NCBI RefSeq assembly: GCF_001540865.1
Contig: NC_033640.1
Span: forward strand, 2,550,860-2,614,859
DNA: 64,000 bases
Source of the DNA: Ananas comosus
Taxonomy: Eukaryota; Streptophyta; Magnoliopsida; Poales; Bromeliaceae
Direction: 5' to 3'
Shown: positions 45,919 through 57,955 of the stretch, one piece after another
How the letters are laid out: each line of letters opens with the position of its first letter
How positions within the stretch are numbered: the stretch's first letter is position 1
The notes under the pieces: generated by a model
What the model saw: the letters and a program-made list of their open reading frames with translations, nothing else
The model's database searches: none
Told to the model about the DNA's origin: nothing
Position numbers and translations under genes: made by a program

Positions 45919-47030
45919 GTAATCTTACAACTTAGCCCATCTGAAGACTATAATTAGCACCCTAGTCTTATCATTCCTTTATTTTATTTTATTTGTTTTA
46001 TAAAAGCCCTGAAGGATTGTTTAAACCCTTAAACCATTGGATTAGAGGTTGTAAAGATTACAACCATTTTGGGTCCTAGACTTAGCATTCCTCATTAATA
46101 TATGGGTGGTTAGTCCATATGCTATTCTGATATTGCATCTTAGTCTTTATAATCTTTATTTAAGGTAAAAAAAATATAATGAATTTGCGTGAACTATGGA
46201 CTATTTAAGGTCAACTATCCAACTTTTCAAAATTTTGATTTTACTATACAACTTATCAATTTGTTAGATTTGAATCAGTCAACAGTACTTTTGAGTTTAA
46301 AATTTAAGCTAATTAATTATTGTATTGAATTTATAGTTATAAAAAGTACATAAAATATGCTAGCTAAACCTGCTAAAATAAACGAAGCACTCAAAGTAAT
46401 AAGGTCAAAGTGCTGTTGACCGGCTCAAATCACACAAATTGAAAAAAAATATTGAATAATAAGATTAAAAGTTTAAAAGATTAAATGGTCGGCTCAAAAT
46501 GATTCATAATTTAGATAAATTTTATTCATTTTTATCTTATCAGAAATAATATTGATCTTTCGTACACATGCCCAGTATGGGCACGTGGTTGTTGGGCGAC
46601 ATTTTGATCAAGCCATGTTGAATGGATGAAAAAAGTCAGCCATTCACAACCACTGCCACTTTCCTCTAGAAAATTAGAGCACGTACGTTTGGTTTGAAAT
46701 ATTTGAGATTTGAAATATAAATTAGAATAAATTATTTTTATTGATCATATTTGGATTGAGATATAAGCATTCCGATTCCATTCCCGGGAGATTCTAATCC
46801 GTGAAAAATGACTCCCACCTCCACGGTGGACCCAATTTGATTTTAGAGTGATTGGGAAAAGTTTTTTTTTTTTTTCTACTAATAATTATTTGAATTCAAA
46901 TATAAATAATATAAATTTATTAGATAAAATTATAATTTCAAATTTTAATTTAAAATATAGATTTAAAATTCAAATTTTAATAATATTTCTAAATTTAAAT
47001 TTAAAATTGACATTGAATTTGAATTCTAAT
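45919..47030. other. Intron 1 of the S28 gene, first part
   Basis: It contains a MITE-like repeat at about 46170-46520 (family of 1935-2275), a half-MITE starting GTACGTTTGGTTTGAAAT near 46683, and AT-rich sequence with a T-run at 46862-46875. No gene is seen. Confidence 0.5.
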
Positions 47031-47399
47031 ATGTCGGGGATCGTGTATTTTTTCGCTACCATAAATTTGGCATGTCTAGTGGGATTCCGTTCAAGGATAT
47101 ACTTTTTATTTCTACATGACTACTAAAATTAGAGCCAATTATCTACAACTCCGAAACTGGATCGTCCACAGGACGAATTCAGACAGGCAAACCTGTTCAG
47201 CGAATTCCTTGCAATTGGATACGTACGAACACTCGGCTGCTAGTGCACTAGCATGGCAGCGGAGCAAGCCTCATTGGCTGTTCCAGCCGAGCCAGAGCAG
47301 CTAATTATTCTATTTGCTGGGCTGATAGATCGAATGGACCGAAGGATGCAGCATAGACGAGGAATGGCAGCAATTATGAGAATGAATGGAAGAACGTTC

Positions 47400-47565
47400 T
47401 GTGAGACCCCAGATAGTCCCATATATGAGATATAATAGGGCTAAACTCTTAACCCGGCTTAAGCATTTTGGGTGGTGGTAAGGCCCAAAAGGTTAAGAGA
47501 GTTAAGCGTGCTAGGACGGAAGTAGCCCTAGGATGGGTGACTTCTTGGGAAGTTGGGGCGTCACA
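47400..47565 (+). repeat. TRIM 5' LTR
   Basis: It starts TGTGAGACCCCAG and ends GGGGCGTCACA. It carries GGCTTAAGCATTTTGGG, also seen in the solo TRIM LTR at 36538-36690. Confidence 0.9.
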
Positions 47566-47717
47566 GATGGTATCAGAGCCAATTACCAGCCGGAAGTGTG
47601 AGATGAGTCTCGGCTGAGCCAGGGTCTGGATGACGGGCTAACGAAACGAGTTTCACATCGCCTGATACTTGTGAGTCTGAGCCTGACGAGGACGTCAGGG
47701 CTTAAAGGAGGGGAGAT

Positions 47718-47883
47718 TGTGAAACCCCAGATAGTTCTATATATAAGATATAATAGGGCTAAACTCTTAACCCGGCTTAAGCATTTTGGGTGGTGGCAAG
47801 GCCCAAGAGATTAAGAGAATTAAGCGTGTTAGGACGAGAATAGTCATAGAATAGATGACTCTCTAGGAAGTTGGGGCGTTACA
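47718..47883 (+). repeat. TRIM 3' LTR
   Basis: Same length as the 5' LTR with scattered substitutions; it starts TGTGAAACCCCAG and ends GGGGCGTTACA. Confidence 0.9.
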
Positions 47884-50085
47884 GAGCACAAACTATTGCT
47901 GGGGAGAAGGCTGCCCCGGTCCACAACTATTGGGCCAAAGTTTCACATTTCAAAAATAGCTCAATACAGCTTGGCCATGAACAGATCATGGTATAATCAT
48001 CTCGCCGATTGCAATCAGTATAGGCAGAAATATGCGATCCAAATATCGAAGGTGGAGCAGTGTAAAGTAGCTAGACCATAGGAAGAATGGGGCCTGAAGC
48101 ACCATGTGTATACTTGGCGGCGTACTTCTTGATTCAGTCCCTCTTTTCCTATCCAGTGGCAAAACGGGCTAAGCCCGAAGGGCCGCAAAAGACGATCATA
48201 TTGTCATGGAGTTAATGGCACTTTGACGAAAAATTTGTGCAGTGCTCACCGTCACATGCACGAACGAGCCAACCAAATAGTTCCAAGGCTGATAGAAGAG
48301 AATACTGCGGGTGAAGTGGACTCCAGTACAAGTCAAATTAAGGAAAGGAGAAGACTAGAGGCAGATCCAGTTTGGCTCTCTCATGTGAGTCAAAATTAGC
48401 ATGATAATCGTTCGACTATGTTCCGTTTCGAGCCAAGCCTCGAAATACGGAGAGCTCTCCCTCAGGGAAGAGCAAGGAAGAATGGAGCGAATTAGAGGTG
48501 ACACAGCTATAACTCATAAAGAATGCATGCACCATCCGAGACGACTTTTTTTAAGAAGCTATCTCGATCGAGTCCTGAAGCAGATGATAGGTCCATTATT
48601 GTATATCTCAATCTGAATTAACGATTGCCTGATTAGTTCTGCATTAATAGATCGATAGAGGCACAATGATTAGCATCATACCTATATTCGTCCTCCGAAA
48701 ACTAGGAAAAAAAGGCCAAGCTTATGAAGTGGTAATCACAAACTAACTTTTCTACTGATGATTCCACCCGACTGAAGGATGTATTTTCCACTACGGTGAC
48801 CATATGAAGTAAAACTATGTGCTCAACTTTTTTTCATTATGAATGCCACTTGTAGTTAAAACTTATTTCTAGGTAGATATTGGATTCGCAATAGTAAATG
48901 CATCTCATTCACACTTCATGGAAAGATTATACAGTAGGTCGAGGATCCAGTAGAAGAAGCGTTGCCCTATTTAGGGACATATGATTCCAGTTGAAGCCCA
49001 AGGTATTTGTATAGCAAATTAGAGCTGAATACAAAAGCAAAGACATTGTTCATTAGAGCCACAGAACAAAGGTTGAAGGTGGTCTAGAGAGATGAGCGGC
49101 CTCAAGAGAAATACGAAAGATGCTGCAATAGAGTACTAATTTAGTGAAGCATCTGACAACGCTGCGAGGTGTCATGTCGAATTATCGAAATATTTAATGT
49201 ATAATAAGTATTTGAATTGATCGATTGTCTATCATTTATCAGAAAACAAGCAATCGTTGAGAGAAGCAATTGTTAATGACTATTTTTGACATCAAAGCGC
49301 GAGACAAATCCAGAAAGGACTTGTAGGGATCGCGAAAGGAGGGACTTCGGCGAAAGGTTTCGGCTTTGGTAAGATGAAGTATGCTGAAAGTAGAAGGTCT
49401 CAGCAAGGCATAAGAGGGAAAGTAAGATTCGCGTTTGAAATTTAAACTTCAAAGAGAGAACATCAAAGAATTCGAAAATCTGTGTGATTTTAGGGAGCAG
49501 TTTTCAAAACAAAGCATAATAACCTCGCAGAAATTGCTTCTATGTGCTATAAAATAGAAAAATGATCATAAGAGAATAGATCTTGCAATACATCAAATCA
49601 CAAGTCTTTCTTATCCTTAATTAGGAGTACGTAGCTGTAATCTAATTTAGTAGTAGGCATAACATAACCTAGGAGTAGTTGTAATGTATAGATCTTTTGT
49701 CCGTGAAGAACCGTCCAGCACCCATACCGTTTCATTCTAGTGATTTTCCTCGCTAGATCTCAAAGCAGATTAATGGCTAAGATTTGAGGGGCCGAACACC
49801 TGGTGGTTCAGCGGGTCCTTGAAATCTTGAAGTACATCTTGAGGGAGAACACCACTTCAGGTGCCCTTTTTGCATAGCTCAGCTTTGGCCCGGATCAACG
49901 GCGGAAACTTGAAGAGCCAATGACTCCAAGCTTTTGACTAGCATCTGAAGGCCTCGAGTCCATTTCTTGAGGTTGAACTGGATTGAATTGTTCCCTTTCC
50001 GGTACACGCCGGAGACAAAGTCAAATCCAACTTACAATCAAAGGGACATCAAGAGGTAGATAAGTGAGAATGTGCTACATGTTGG

Positions 50086-51352
50086 TAGGGGTGTAATGTG
50101 GGCCGTGCCGGGCTGGCACGACCCACACTATCCAGGCTGAAATAGGCTAGGGGCCCGCCCGGCACGGCCCGGCTTCAATTTCAGGTCGGGTCGTGCCAGG
50201 CTTGAGCTGCCTAGCCGCCGGCCAGGCCCGGCCCTTCAGCCCAGAAGGCACGGGCCGGGCTGGGCTGTGCTTCAGGCCGGCCTCCTAAAGTATTTATTTT
50301 TAAAATTTTTTAAAAAATTTTAGTATAAAATATAAAAATATAAATAATAAATATTTTTATTTAAATTAATATTTTGATTAAATTATTAAAAATAATTATA
50401 ATATAGTAAATATTTATTTTTTAAAAAAATGAATAAAATTGTATTATTTTTTGGAAAAAAAGAGATGAGTTTGTGGTCCATTGGACCAAGACCACTCCTC
50501 CCAAGGTCCGCTAGGCAGACCATGGAAGGAGAGCTCCTGGGGAGGAGGGCTCCCCAAGAGCTCAGACTCCCAAGAACAAGGGCCTTGGGGTCCCGGGCCG
50601 GGCTGGCTAGGTTGGCACGACTCAAGCAGGCCGTGCCGTGCGGTGCCGGGCTGCCCGCCTCTTCTCGGCCACTATAACAAAAACGGTCTATAGCGACACT
50701 TTTAAATATAGGTACATGTCAAAAAAGTGCTGCTAGCTAAAATTACCGACACTTTTAAAAACGGTTGCTATATGTGGGGTCGCTAGGTATATAGTGACAG
50801 TTAAAGAGTGTCGTTATAACCTAAAAGAGTGCTGCTAATTTACCAACACTTATTTAAGCATTTAGCAACCGCCGAAACTCTATCTCGTTGGCTGTGGTAG
50901 CCGAGGAGGACGACAGAAAAGACTCTTCGTCTAGAATTTTAATGGATTAAGTGAAAAGAGAAGAAAAGATGGTAATTAATTTTTCTTTTTTTTTTTCTTT
51001 TCTGTTTGTAATCGGGCCGAATGGACTGGGTGTGGTGGGTTGAGTAGAGTAATCTTTTATTTTTGGTTGGATTGGGTTTTATATTTAGACATTAGTAGAT
51101 GTTTTTTAAAATTTTAGCATAAATGGGACACTTACTCAAAAGTGTCCCAAACATGTGTCCCTATAACCTAATTCTGTTGTAGTGGGCCCGGCACAGCCCG
51201 GGCCCGTTTCGGGCTGGACCGTCGGGCCTTAGGGAGAGGCTCCGCACGGCCCGAAAGCTCGGGCCGGGCCGGACCGGCACGAATGCTACAGTACTTGTGC
51301 CATACTGTAGCCCAGTCCGAGGCCGTGCCGCCCGGCCCGTTTGACATCCCTA
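50086..51352. mobile_element. hAT-type MITE with a CACTA MITE inserted in it
   Basis: The element begins TAGGGGTGTAATG and ends TTTGACATCCCTA. A perfect 8-bp target duplication CATGTTGG lies at 50078-50085 and 51353-51360. The arms are GC-rich with many GGCCGTGCC/GGCACG motifs. Without the CACTA insert (50670-51184 plus GGC) it is about 750 bp long. Confidence 0.92.
50670..51184. mobile_element. CACTA-type MITE nested in the hAT MITE
   Basis: The 515-bp element begins CACTATAACAAAAACGG and ends TTCTGTTGTAGTG. GGC at 50667-50669 and 51185-51187 is the 3-bp target duplication. It matches the copies at 44570-45076 and 36384-42665. Confidence 0.92.
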
Positions 51353-51360
51353 CATGTTGG

Positions 51361-51951
51361 ACTGCACATTTTTAACCTACAAAATCATTAACCACAAACT
51401 TGAAATTAAAGCTCGGGAACTATTGTGATAAAATATTTATAATGATTACTGTAAGATTCTTTTAAAAGTTCTGGGACCGTTAACCGTGAACATGAAATTG
51501 AGATTTGGGAACTAGTGCATGATGTATCTCAATTTGTGGTAGGGAGGAAATTAAGCCAAGTGCATGCTTAAGTTAATTTCATTGGGCACGTTTGTTTCAC
51601 CCAAAGTAGGGGAAAGTGAATTTGTTTACGGTATTCATCTTTATTATTTGGTTCACCATACATTAAATTTATTTGTAATTTTACTTCTCCAAAACGTCAT
51701 AATCAACAGAGAAAAAGAAACGCTAAAAAAACGATAAAAAAATAACTGTTGTAATTTTTTCCACCTTACTATGTGTAATGTAAAACTTTTCAGCGACCAA
51801 CAAAAGTGGGATAACTACATTTCCATCCAAGGCAGTTTATTATTTGAATCTTAATTAATTTTTGATGATGAAGTAAACAAACTTATTAATAAATTAATTA
51901 ATTAATTAATTAACAACAATTAATAATGCACGTACGTACGCATGCATGCAG
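51361..51951. other. End of intron 1 of the S28 gene
   Basis: AT-rich intron; an AATT tetranucleotide run (TTAATTAATTAATTAATTAA) lies near 51892-51912. No gene is seen. Confidence 0.6.
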
Positions 51952-52135
51952 CATAGGTACTATGGGGAGTCATTGCCATACGGGAACAAGAATGTGGCCT
52001 ACAATAAGAGCTTGGTGGGATACTTGACGACGACACAGGCGCTCGCTGACTACGCCGCGCTCATCCTCGACCTCAAGAACAACCTCTCCTCCCAGTCTTC
52101 TCCTGTTGTGCTTTTTGGAGGCTCCTACGGAGGAA
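51952..52135 (+). CDS. Exon 2 of the S28 peptidase gene, catalytic Ser
   Basis: It starts HRYYGESLPYG after the acceptor GCATGCAG, phase 0. It includes YLTTTQALADYA and ends with VLFGGSYGG plus one base of a split Met codon, before GTGAG. Confidence 0.92.
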
Positions 52136-54505
52136 GTGAGTTTGCCTCTATTAATTCCTTTCTCTGCAGATCTCTCTGCGGTTTGTTACTACATATTTCT
52201 ATGCTCGTTTTTAACTGAACCGATTTTTTAGGTTATGTAGTATCAGAGTCAATTCTAAACTCTATCTTTAACATTTAATTGAAACTTCCGTAAGTAAAAT
52301 TCTTATCTTCTATCTCTTCTATCAATTCCACGTATCTTTCATATCTATCATGCACGTGAGTAAGGGTGTTAATAAATATTTCTGAACCCATTTCCTACTA
52401 GATCAATCTCTGGCTAATACAGTTTAGCCTTTTTTTAGTTTATTATTCCATAGTTTAAAAAGTTTAATTTTATTAGGCTAAAATATATATATATATAACA
52501 CTCTTCTGCAAATACTCGTATTTTCACCTTTTTCTCCTGACTTTTAAAAATCTATATTTTGTCAATTTCAGAAATGTTCCAGAGAATTATGATGTTAATG
52601 GAAATGATAAAATAATCAAAATGCCCTTACTTGTTCTATAAAAGGAAAAAAGTTTATTTTTTATATATTTGTGTCATTTTTAAAAATATTTTCGGTATAT
52701 ATTAAAAGAAATTGATGGAATAGCGATGGAACTCTGACGACGAGGACAAAATGCTTCAAAATTGAAATTTTGAGAAGTTAAAATTTAGGTTTTTAAAAGT
52801 CGGCAAGGAAAAGTGAAAAAAAATGTATTCATGAGAAGATTTTTTGTATTTTAGCCATTTAATTATTATGTGGTTTTGTCTTTGTTAAATAAAAACCTTG
52901 CATTAAATAAGATAGTAAATTAAGTAATACAAATTACAAATTGCATGATGAGTTTAAGTCCAATTATGAGCTGGTTGCTTACTACTATTACAATCATGCA
53001 GTTTGTAAAATATATTACTTTACAACATATATATATTATAACTCGTAATTTATAGCATTTTAGTACCTAAATTGATGCCATGTAAATGGAGTAATATTAC
53101 TCTCTATGGTTTAACATATTTTTACTTTGTTACTCTGCGGTTTAAAAAAATTTACTATGCTAGTATTATGTGGTATAAGTCTCTATTTCTCTTTAAAAAC
53201 TTACTATTAAATAGGATAGTAAAATAATACATTCTACAAACTATATATAGGGTGGCTAGATATAAATTATAAACTAATTTAAGTGTTATATTATGCTATC
53301 CTTTGATTTGTGAAATGTACTACTTTACTGCACTGTGATTTGTAAATTATAACACTTTGCAATCCTAATTAGTAAAGTCAACAATTTTTGAAGTAAAAAG
53401 TATATATTCAAATCACAAGTTGCCACAAAGTTAAACCACAAGGGCATTAATTAAAATTTTCTCTTTTCTTTTCTTATTTTCTTTCCTCCTTATTTATATG
53501 GCAAAATTGTAGCAAAAACATTATAGTACTATCACCATTTTAAGTTTGTCTCAAATTTTGTTTCTTTTGTTAAGGCTACTTAATTTAGGTGATATCTACC
53601 ACCTATTAAATTTGCTCATAATCATAGGTCTTTTGTAGTTTCTTGAATTTTAGCATAGAAAAAAAATTAATTAGCTCTTTTATAGTTTAGCACATTTTTA
53701 CTTTGTTACATTATAGTTTTGAAAATTTTAATTTATAATTATATAATTTTGTATTTATTTCATTGTGAGAACCTACCATTAAATAAAGTAACACAATACA
53801 ACAATATATAAACTACATGGTAATGAAGTGTCATATTTTATAAACAACAAAGTGGTAAAATACAAAATTATTCTGTACTTTGTAAAATATATAGGCGCCT
53901 TAATATCCTATTTAATAGTGGTTCTTTATAGTGAAATAAAAATAAAACTAGAAAATAGCAAATTGTAATTATTTTACGAAAAGATGATGAATTAAAAATA
54001 TATCAAATCACAAAAGGGCAAATTGACTAAATAATTGTTAAATTATACGAAACAATCATTTTCTCCAAAAGCTTAAGCTCGGAAAAGACAATATTTAAAA
54101 ATTTTTATACTTAATGCTCCTTTTGACATCTGAACTTAAGATTTTTTTACTGAACTTATGATGTATATATACTTGAATTAAATAGGAGAAAATAAAAAAA
54201 AAATGTTAGGAGTCTGGCGTGACTTGAATTCAAAATCTCTTGCTTTGCTATAATGTTAAATTATACAAAATAATTATTTTCTCAAAAAGCTTAAGCTGAT
54301 AAGACCTGCTGCTCTGATACTACGAAATCCTGCTGCTTTGATACCATATTAAATTATATAAAATAACCATTATAGTCTAAAAGTTTCAACTAGTGGAGAA
54401 CAATATTTAAATATTCTTATATCTATCAATAACTTACATCGAAAGAGATAAAAGTTTGTAACTCTGTTTTTTGGGTTTTTTCCTTTTTTGTTTTTTGGTT
54501 CACAG
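52136..54505. other. Intron 2 of the S28 gene
   Basis: This 2.4-kb intron is strongly AT-rich. It contains several diverged stretches with TTTTACTTTGTTAC and AAATTAAACCACA texture (53040-53900), like old MITE remnants, without resolvable ends. Confidence 0.5.
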
Positions 54506-54639
54506 TGTTAGCTGCTTGGTTCAGGCTCAAGTATCCTCATGTAGCAATTGGAGCTTTGGCATCTTCTGCTCCAATATTACAATTTGATGGCTTATGTTCT
54601 CCCTACAGCTTCTATGACATTGTCACCAGAGACTTTAAG
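54506..54639 (+). CDS. Exon 3 of the S28 peptidase gene
   Basis: It completes Met206 and reads [20 protein letters not shown], then APILQFDG and [10 protein letters not shown]. It ends before GTATG, phase 0. Confidence 0.92.
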
Positions 54640-55305
54640 GTATGCATGATGCACCTCTCCCCTCCCCTCCCCTCCCCTCCCCTCCCTAAACCATTGATTT
54701 GGTGAACTGTATAAAATATTCTACTGAAAATCAATCTGCATATCATTGAATTAATCTGTCAAATATTTTAGGATGAAAAAGTGCGATCTCTGAATAGTGC
54801 TTTTAAAAGAAGGCTTTTCTTAAAATCTTCCTAACACAAACTTTCTTGTATTTAAAGAGGCGTAAAAGTTAGATTTTCTGTTTTTGTGTCTCCCAAACAC
54901 ATATTTGATTACCACCGGAAGCAAAGCACCAAACTTTTCTATTCGTCGAATACCAAGTAGAAATAAGTATAAGCCCAAAAAGAGACTATTAATATTTGTC
55001 ACTTCAAGAAGACCATGATTCTACAGTATGACAATACTATTTCACATGTATTTTCTAGCAAAACCATCTACTTTTCTGTGTAACTTTATAAAATCCTAGC
55101 ATTCTTTTTTTTTTTTTTTTCCAAGAGAGTTTACGTTCAACAGGTAAATTAGTTTAATTTTCTATTAGAATTCTTAAAAGAAAGATACATTACCAAACTA
55201 GTTTTGAACATTAATTGCACCAAAAAAGAAAAAAAAAACTTTTGAAAATCTAGCAAATATTATAGTGACACACACACATATATAATATATAGAGAGAGAG
55301 AGAGA
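54640..55305. other. Intron 3 of the S28 gene, first part
   Basis: A CCCCT pentanucleotide array lies at 54657-54683, right after the donor. A T-run is at 55107-55121 and a GA run at 55292-55305. No gene is seen. Confidence 0.55.
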
Positions 55306-55795
55306 GTCCAGCTGCTATCTTGTCATGAGACAGAGAAGTTCGTCCTCATAAGTTATTTTAGATAATAAGGATTCCGAATCGATGATCGAAATAAAAACTA
55401 GATTTCACAAATTTTAAAAATTAGTTATGTAGTAATCAAAGGATCATAAAATCGACAGTTTTTACGGTTTATATGAGCCGTTTGCTTGTTTAACAGTGTA
55501 GAGCAATCCAAACTGTTTCAATTTTTGATAGAAAGTTCAATATACTATTTAAATAATGTTTGATAATTTCAATCATGAATTGAAAGTCTAACATCTTATT
55601 TTCACAAGGTTATTCGTTTTTTACCGTTCATTTTTCGACTTTTTAATAACTTGATAATGATTTTTAAAATTTATGAAATTTAGTTTCTACATGCTTTAAA
55701 TACTCTAAATCAACTTTAACTGATTTGATCATCGATTCGGAATCACTATCATCTAAAGCGATTTAGGGGGGCGAAAGTCTCCATCCTCTTAAAAA
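55306..55795. mobile_element. Foldback MITE, copy D
   Basis: The left arm (GTCCTCATAAGTTATTTTAG, GATTCCGAATCGATGATCG) and right arm (GATCATCGATTCGGAATCAC) are inverse copies. It belongs to the same group as copies A to C. Confidence 0.7.
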
Positions 55796-55849
55796 GGTCA
55801 TATATACATCTATATAGCCTTTTTGCATAAAGTATCCACCAATTTTGCA

Positions 55850-57245
55850 TTTTGTAAAAATTGACCATTATTTTAAATTTTACAAATTCAATCGGAATTT
55901 TTAATAAATTGGTCAAAATACTCTTATTCTGTTTTCTCTCTTATTTTTTCTCCTGTTTGTTTTTTCCTCCTTTGCTCATAGTTCATCTCTGTCATTCTCG
56001 TCGTTCTTTTCTCTATTAATTTCTCCTCCAGCTTCCTCTTCTTTCTCTGCTCCTCCACCCCCACATCAATGCCGTACTCCGATCTCTTATCTAGCCCAAA
56101 TCTCCGCCAACGCTGTTTCGGATGTAGCACTGATCGTGAAGGTGAGGGTATAGCAAAGCGGATAGCCTCAGACAGCGACGGCAATGAGGATGTTGTAGAA
56201 TTTAAGGACAACATGAAGGGAGAACGTGTCGAGGTGGGGGCGACAACTGCGGCAGAGGGCGAGAGAAGGGACGTAATATTGAAAAATAGATGCAAAATAT
56301 GGAAGAAAAAAAGAATAAGAAAGAATAAAAAGAAAAAAAATAAGAAAAAATAATTTTTTCCCTTCTCGAAATATTATTATGTATCGTGACCACTATAGAA
56401 AAGACAAAAAAAAACTAGAGAAAAAAAAAGAAAAAAATAAAAGTTGTATTCTTTAAGATAAAAATTGCATCATTTAATACTATTTGAGACTTAATGCACC
56501 ATATAAAATAGAAGTTGCACTGTTTGAGACTCATATAGTTTTAAATAGTGCAACTTAGTTTTAAACAGTGCAAATTATATTTTATATGGTGCAACTTAGT
56601 TTTAAATAATTTTAAATGATGCAACTTTACCTCAAAAAGTGTAATTTTTGCCTCAAATATTGCACATTCGTCTTCTTCTTGTTTTTCCTCTACTTTTTGG
56701 TCTTTTCTGTAACGGCAAGGACAAATGATGGTCTTTCCAAAAGAAAAAAATTATATTTTTTATTTTTATTTTTTAATTTTTTTTTTCTTTCATCTTTTGC
56801 ATCTCTTTTTCGTTATCGCGCCCCCTACCTCACCCTTTGCCTAAGCCGCCACCCCCGCCCTGATGCGCTCTCTCTTCCCGTAGTCCTTAAATCCTACAGC
56901 ATCCTCATTGCCATCGCATCCACAGCCATGCATGCGCTCTCTCATACCTTCACCTCCGCGATAAGTGCCACAACAAAGCAGGCGTGGGTGGAGGTTTGGG
57001 CGAGATAAGAGATCGGAGGACGGCATCAATGTGGGGGCGGTGAAGGATGAGAGAAAGAGGAGGAAGAAGGAAGAGAAATTAAGAGACAAAAAAATGGCGA
57101 GGAGGACAGAGACGCAGCAGGAGCTAGAGGAGAAAAACAAAAACAGGAGAAAAATGAAAGAGAAAACAGAATAAGAGTATTTTTGTTAAGTTTACTAAAA
57201 AAATTCGATCAAATCTGCAAAATCTAAAATAGTGGTCCGTTTTGA
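55850..57245. mobile_element. Long-inverted-repeat element in intron 3
   Basis: The left arm, about 55850-56300, and right arm, about 56790-57245, are inverse copies over some 450 bp; examples are CCGATCTCTTATCTAGCCCA and its inverse TGGGCGAGATAAGAGATCGG-type match. The spacer of about 490 bp has repeats of GCAACTTAGTTTTAAA. Long inverted ends recall non-autonomous Mutator-like elements; a target duplication was not found. The transcript could fold into a long hairpin. Confidence 0.75.
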
Positions 57246-57435
57246 GCAATGCTGTTCATACGCCTGAAAATGAATATATACCATACATCTCACTTATCCA
57301 ATAAGTGAGATTTCTTTTATTTGTCACATCATGTGATAAATAAAAAAAATCTCACTCCTTACATGAATGAGTATAAATCATACACCCCCAAATGGATTAT
57401 ACGGTTAGTTTTCCATATCATTGGTAGAAATGGAT

Positions 57436-57679
57436 GGAAATCCCCTCAACTATAGGCCATTTTGAAATAGCACCTGCAACTTTTATTTTTTTGATTGAGA
57501 ATTTTTTAAACTTCTAATTTCTTGTTTATTTTGAGTTTCTATACTTAGTTATGTTAATTAAAAGTTTTATTGACTTCATGACTCTATAAATTTATTAACC
57601 GATAAAAGTTTTAACTTCATTGAATAAAATCACCTAATTCCAAAATTTAGCAGCTAAGCAGTTCTCTCAATCAAAAAAN

Positions 57680-57711
<32 letters not shown>

Positions 57712-57753
57712 GAGGTGTGAATTTCAAAACTTCTCATAGCTGGGGGGGTCTCC
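57436..57753. mobile_element. MITE of the CCCTCAACTATAGGCC family
   Basis: It begins GGAAATCCCCTCAACTATAG and ends GCTGGGGGGGTCTCC, an imperfect inverted repeat of about 40 bp. An A-run with one ambiguous base (57679) lies inside. Fragments of the family occur near 2295, 6455 and 58035. It ends 89 bases before exon 4. Confidence 0.7.
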
Positions 57754-57772
57754 ACATCACATTTATGTGTTG

Positions 57773-57804
<32 letters not shown>

Positions 57805-57842
57805 TTATCCACTTACATTTTATGAGCTTTATGATATTTCAG

Positions 57843-57955
57843 AGGGAGAGCGAAAACTGCTATGAAGTGATAAAGAGATCATGGAAGGAGATGGACGACG
57901 CCATAAACAAAGGCGTGGGAATCAGAGAGCTAAAGAGAGCATTTAATATTTGCAA
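57843..57955 (+). CDS. Exon 4 of the S28 peptidase gene
   Basis: It reads RESENCYEVIKRSW to FNIC and ends AA of a split Asn codon before GTAAG. It follows the acceptor ATATTTCAG. Confidence 0.88.

Larger units (their letters stand above)
47400..47883 (+). mobile_element. Complete TRIM retrotransposon
   Basis: Two 166-bp LTRs (47400-47565 and 47718-47883) start TGTGA and end CACA or TACA. They enclose 152 bp with a primer-binding site TGGTATCAGAGCC (47568-47580) and a polypurine tract AAAGGAGGGGAGA just before the second LTR. No coding capacity is present, as expected for a TRIM that is mobilised in trans. The flanks CGTTC and GAGCA do not match, so no target duplication is visible. Confidence 0.92.
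47032..49900 (+). mobile_element. Decayed LTR-retrotransposon-like region interrupted by a TRIM
   Basis: ATTTGGCATGTCTAGTGGGA near 47064 resembles the leader just after the 5' LTR of some plant Ty3 elements. An ATG at 47253 opens a gag-like start (MAAEQASLAVPAEPEQL, then DRMDRRMQ) that is cut by the TRIM at 47400. Downstream sequence is non-AT-rich and purine-biased, with stops in all frames. The end text near 49690-49900 looks LTR-like. Neither outer boundary nor target duplication could be fixed. Confidence 0.45.

Noticed and set aside
55924..56295. 123-codon frame and its relatives in 56965-57174
   Set aside because: Both arise from the two arms of the long inverted repeat and are not evidence for a protein.
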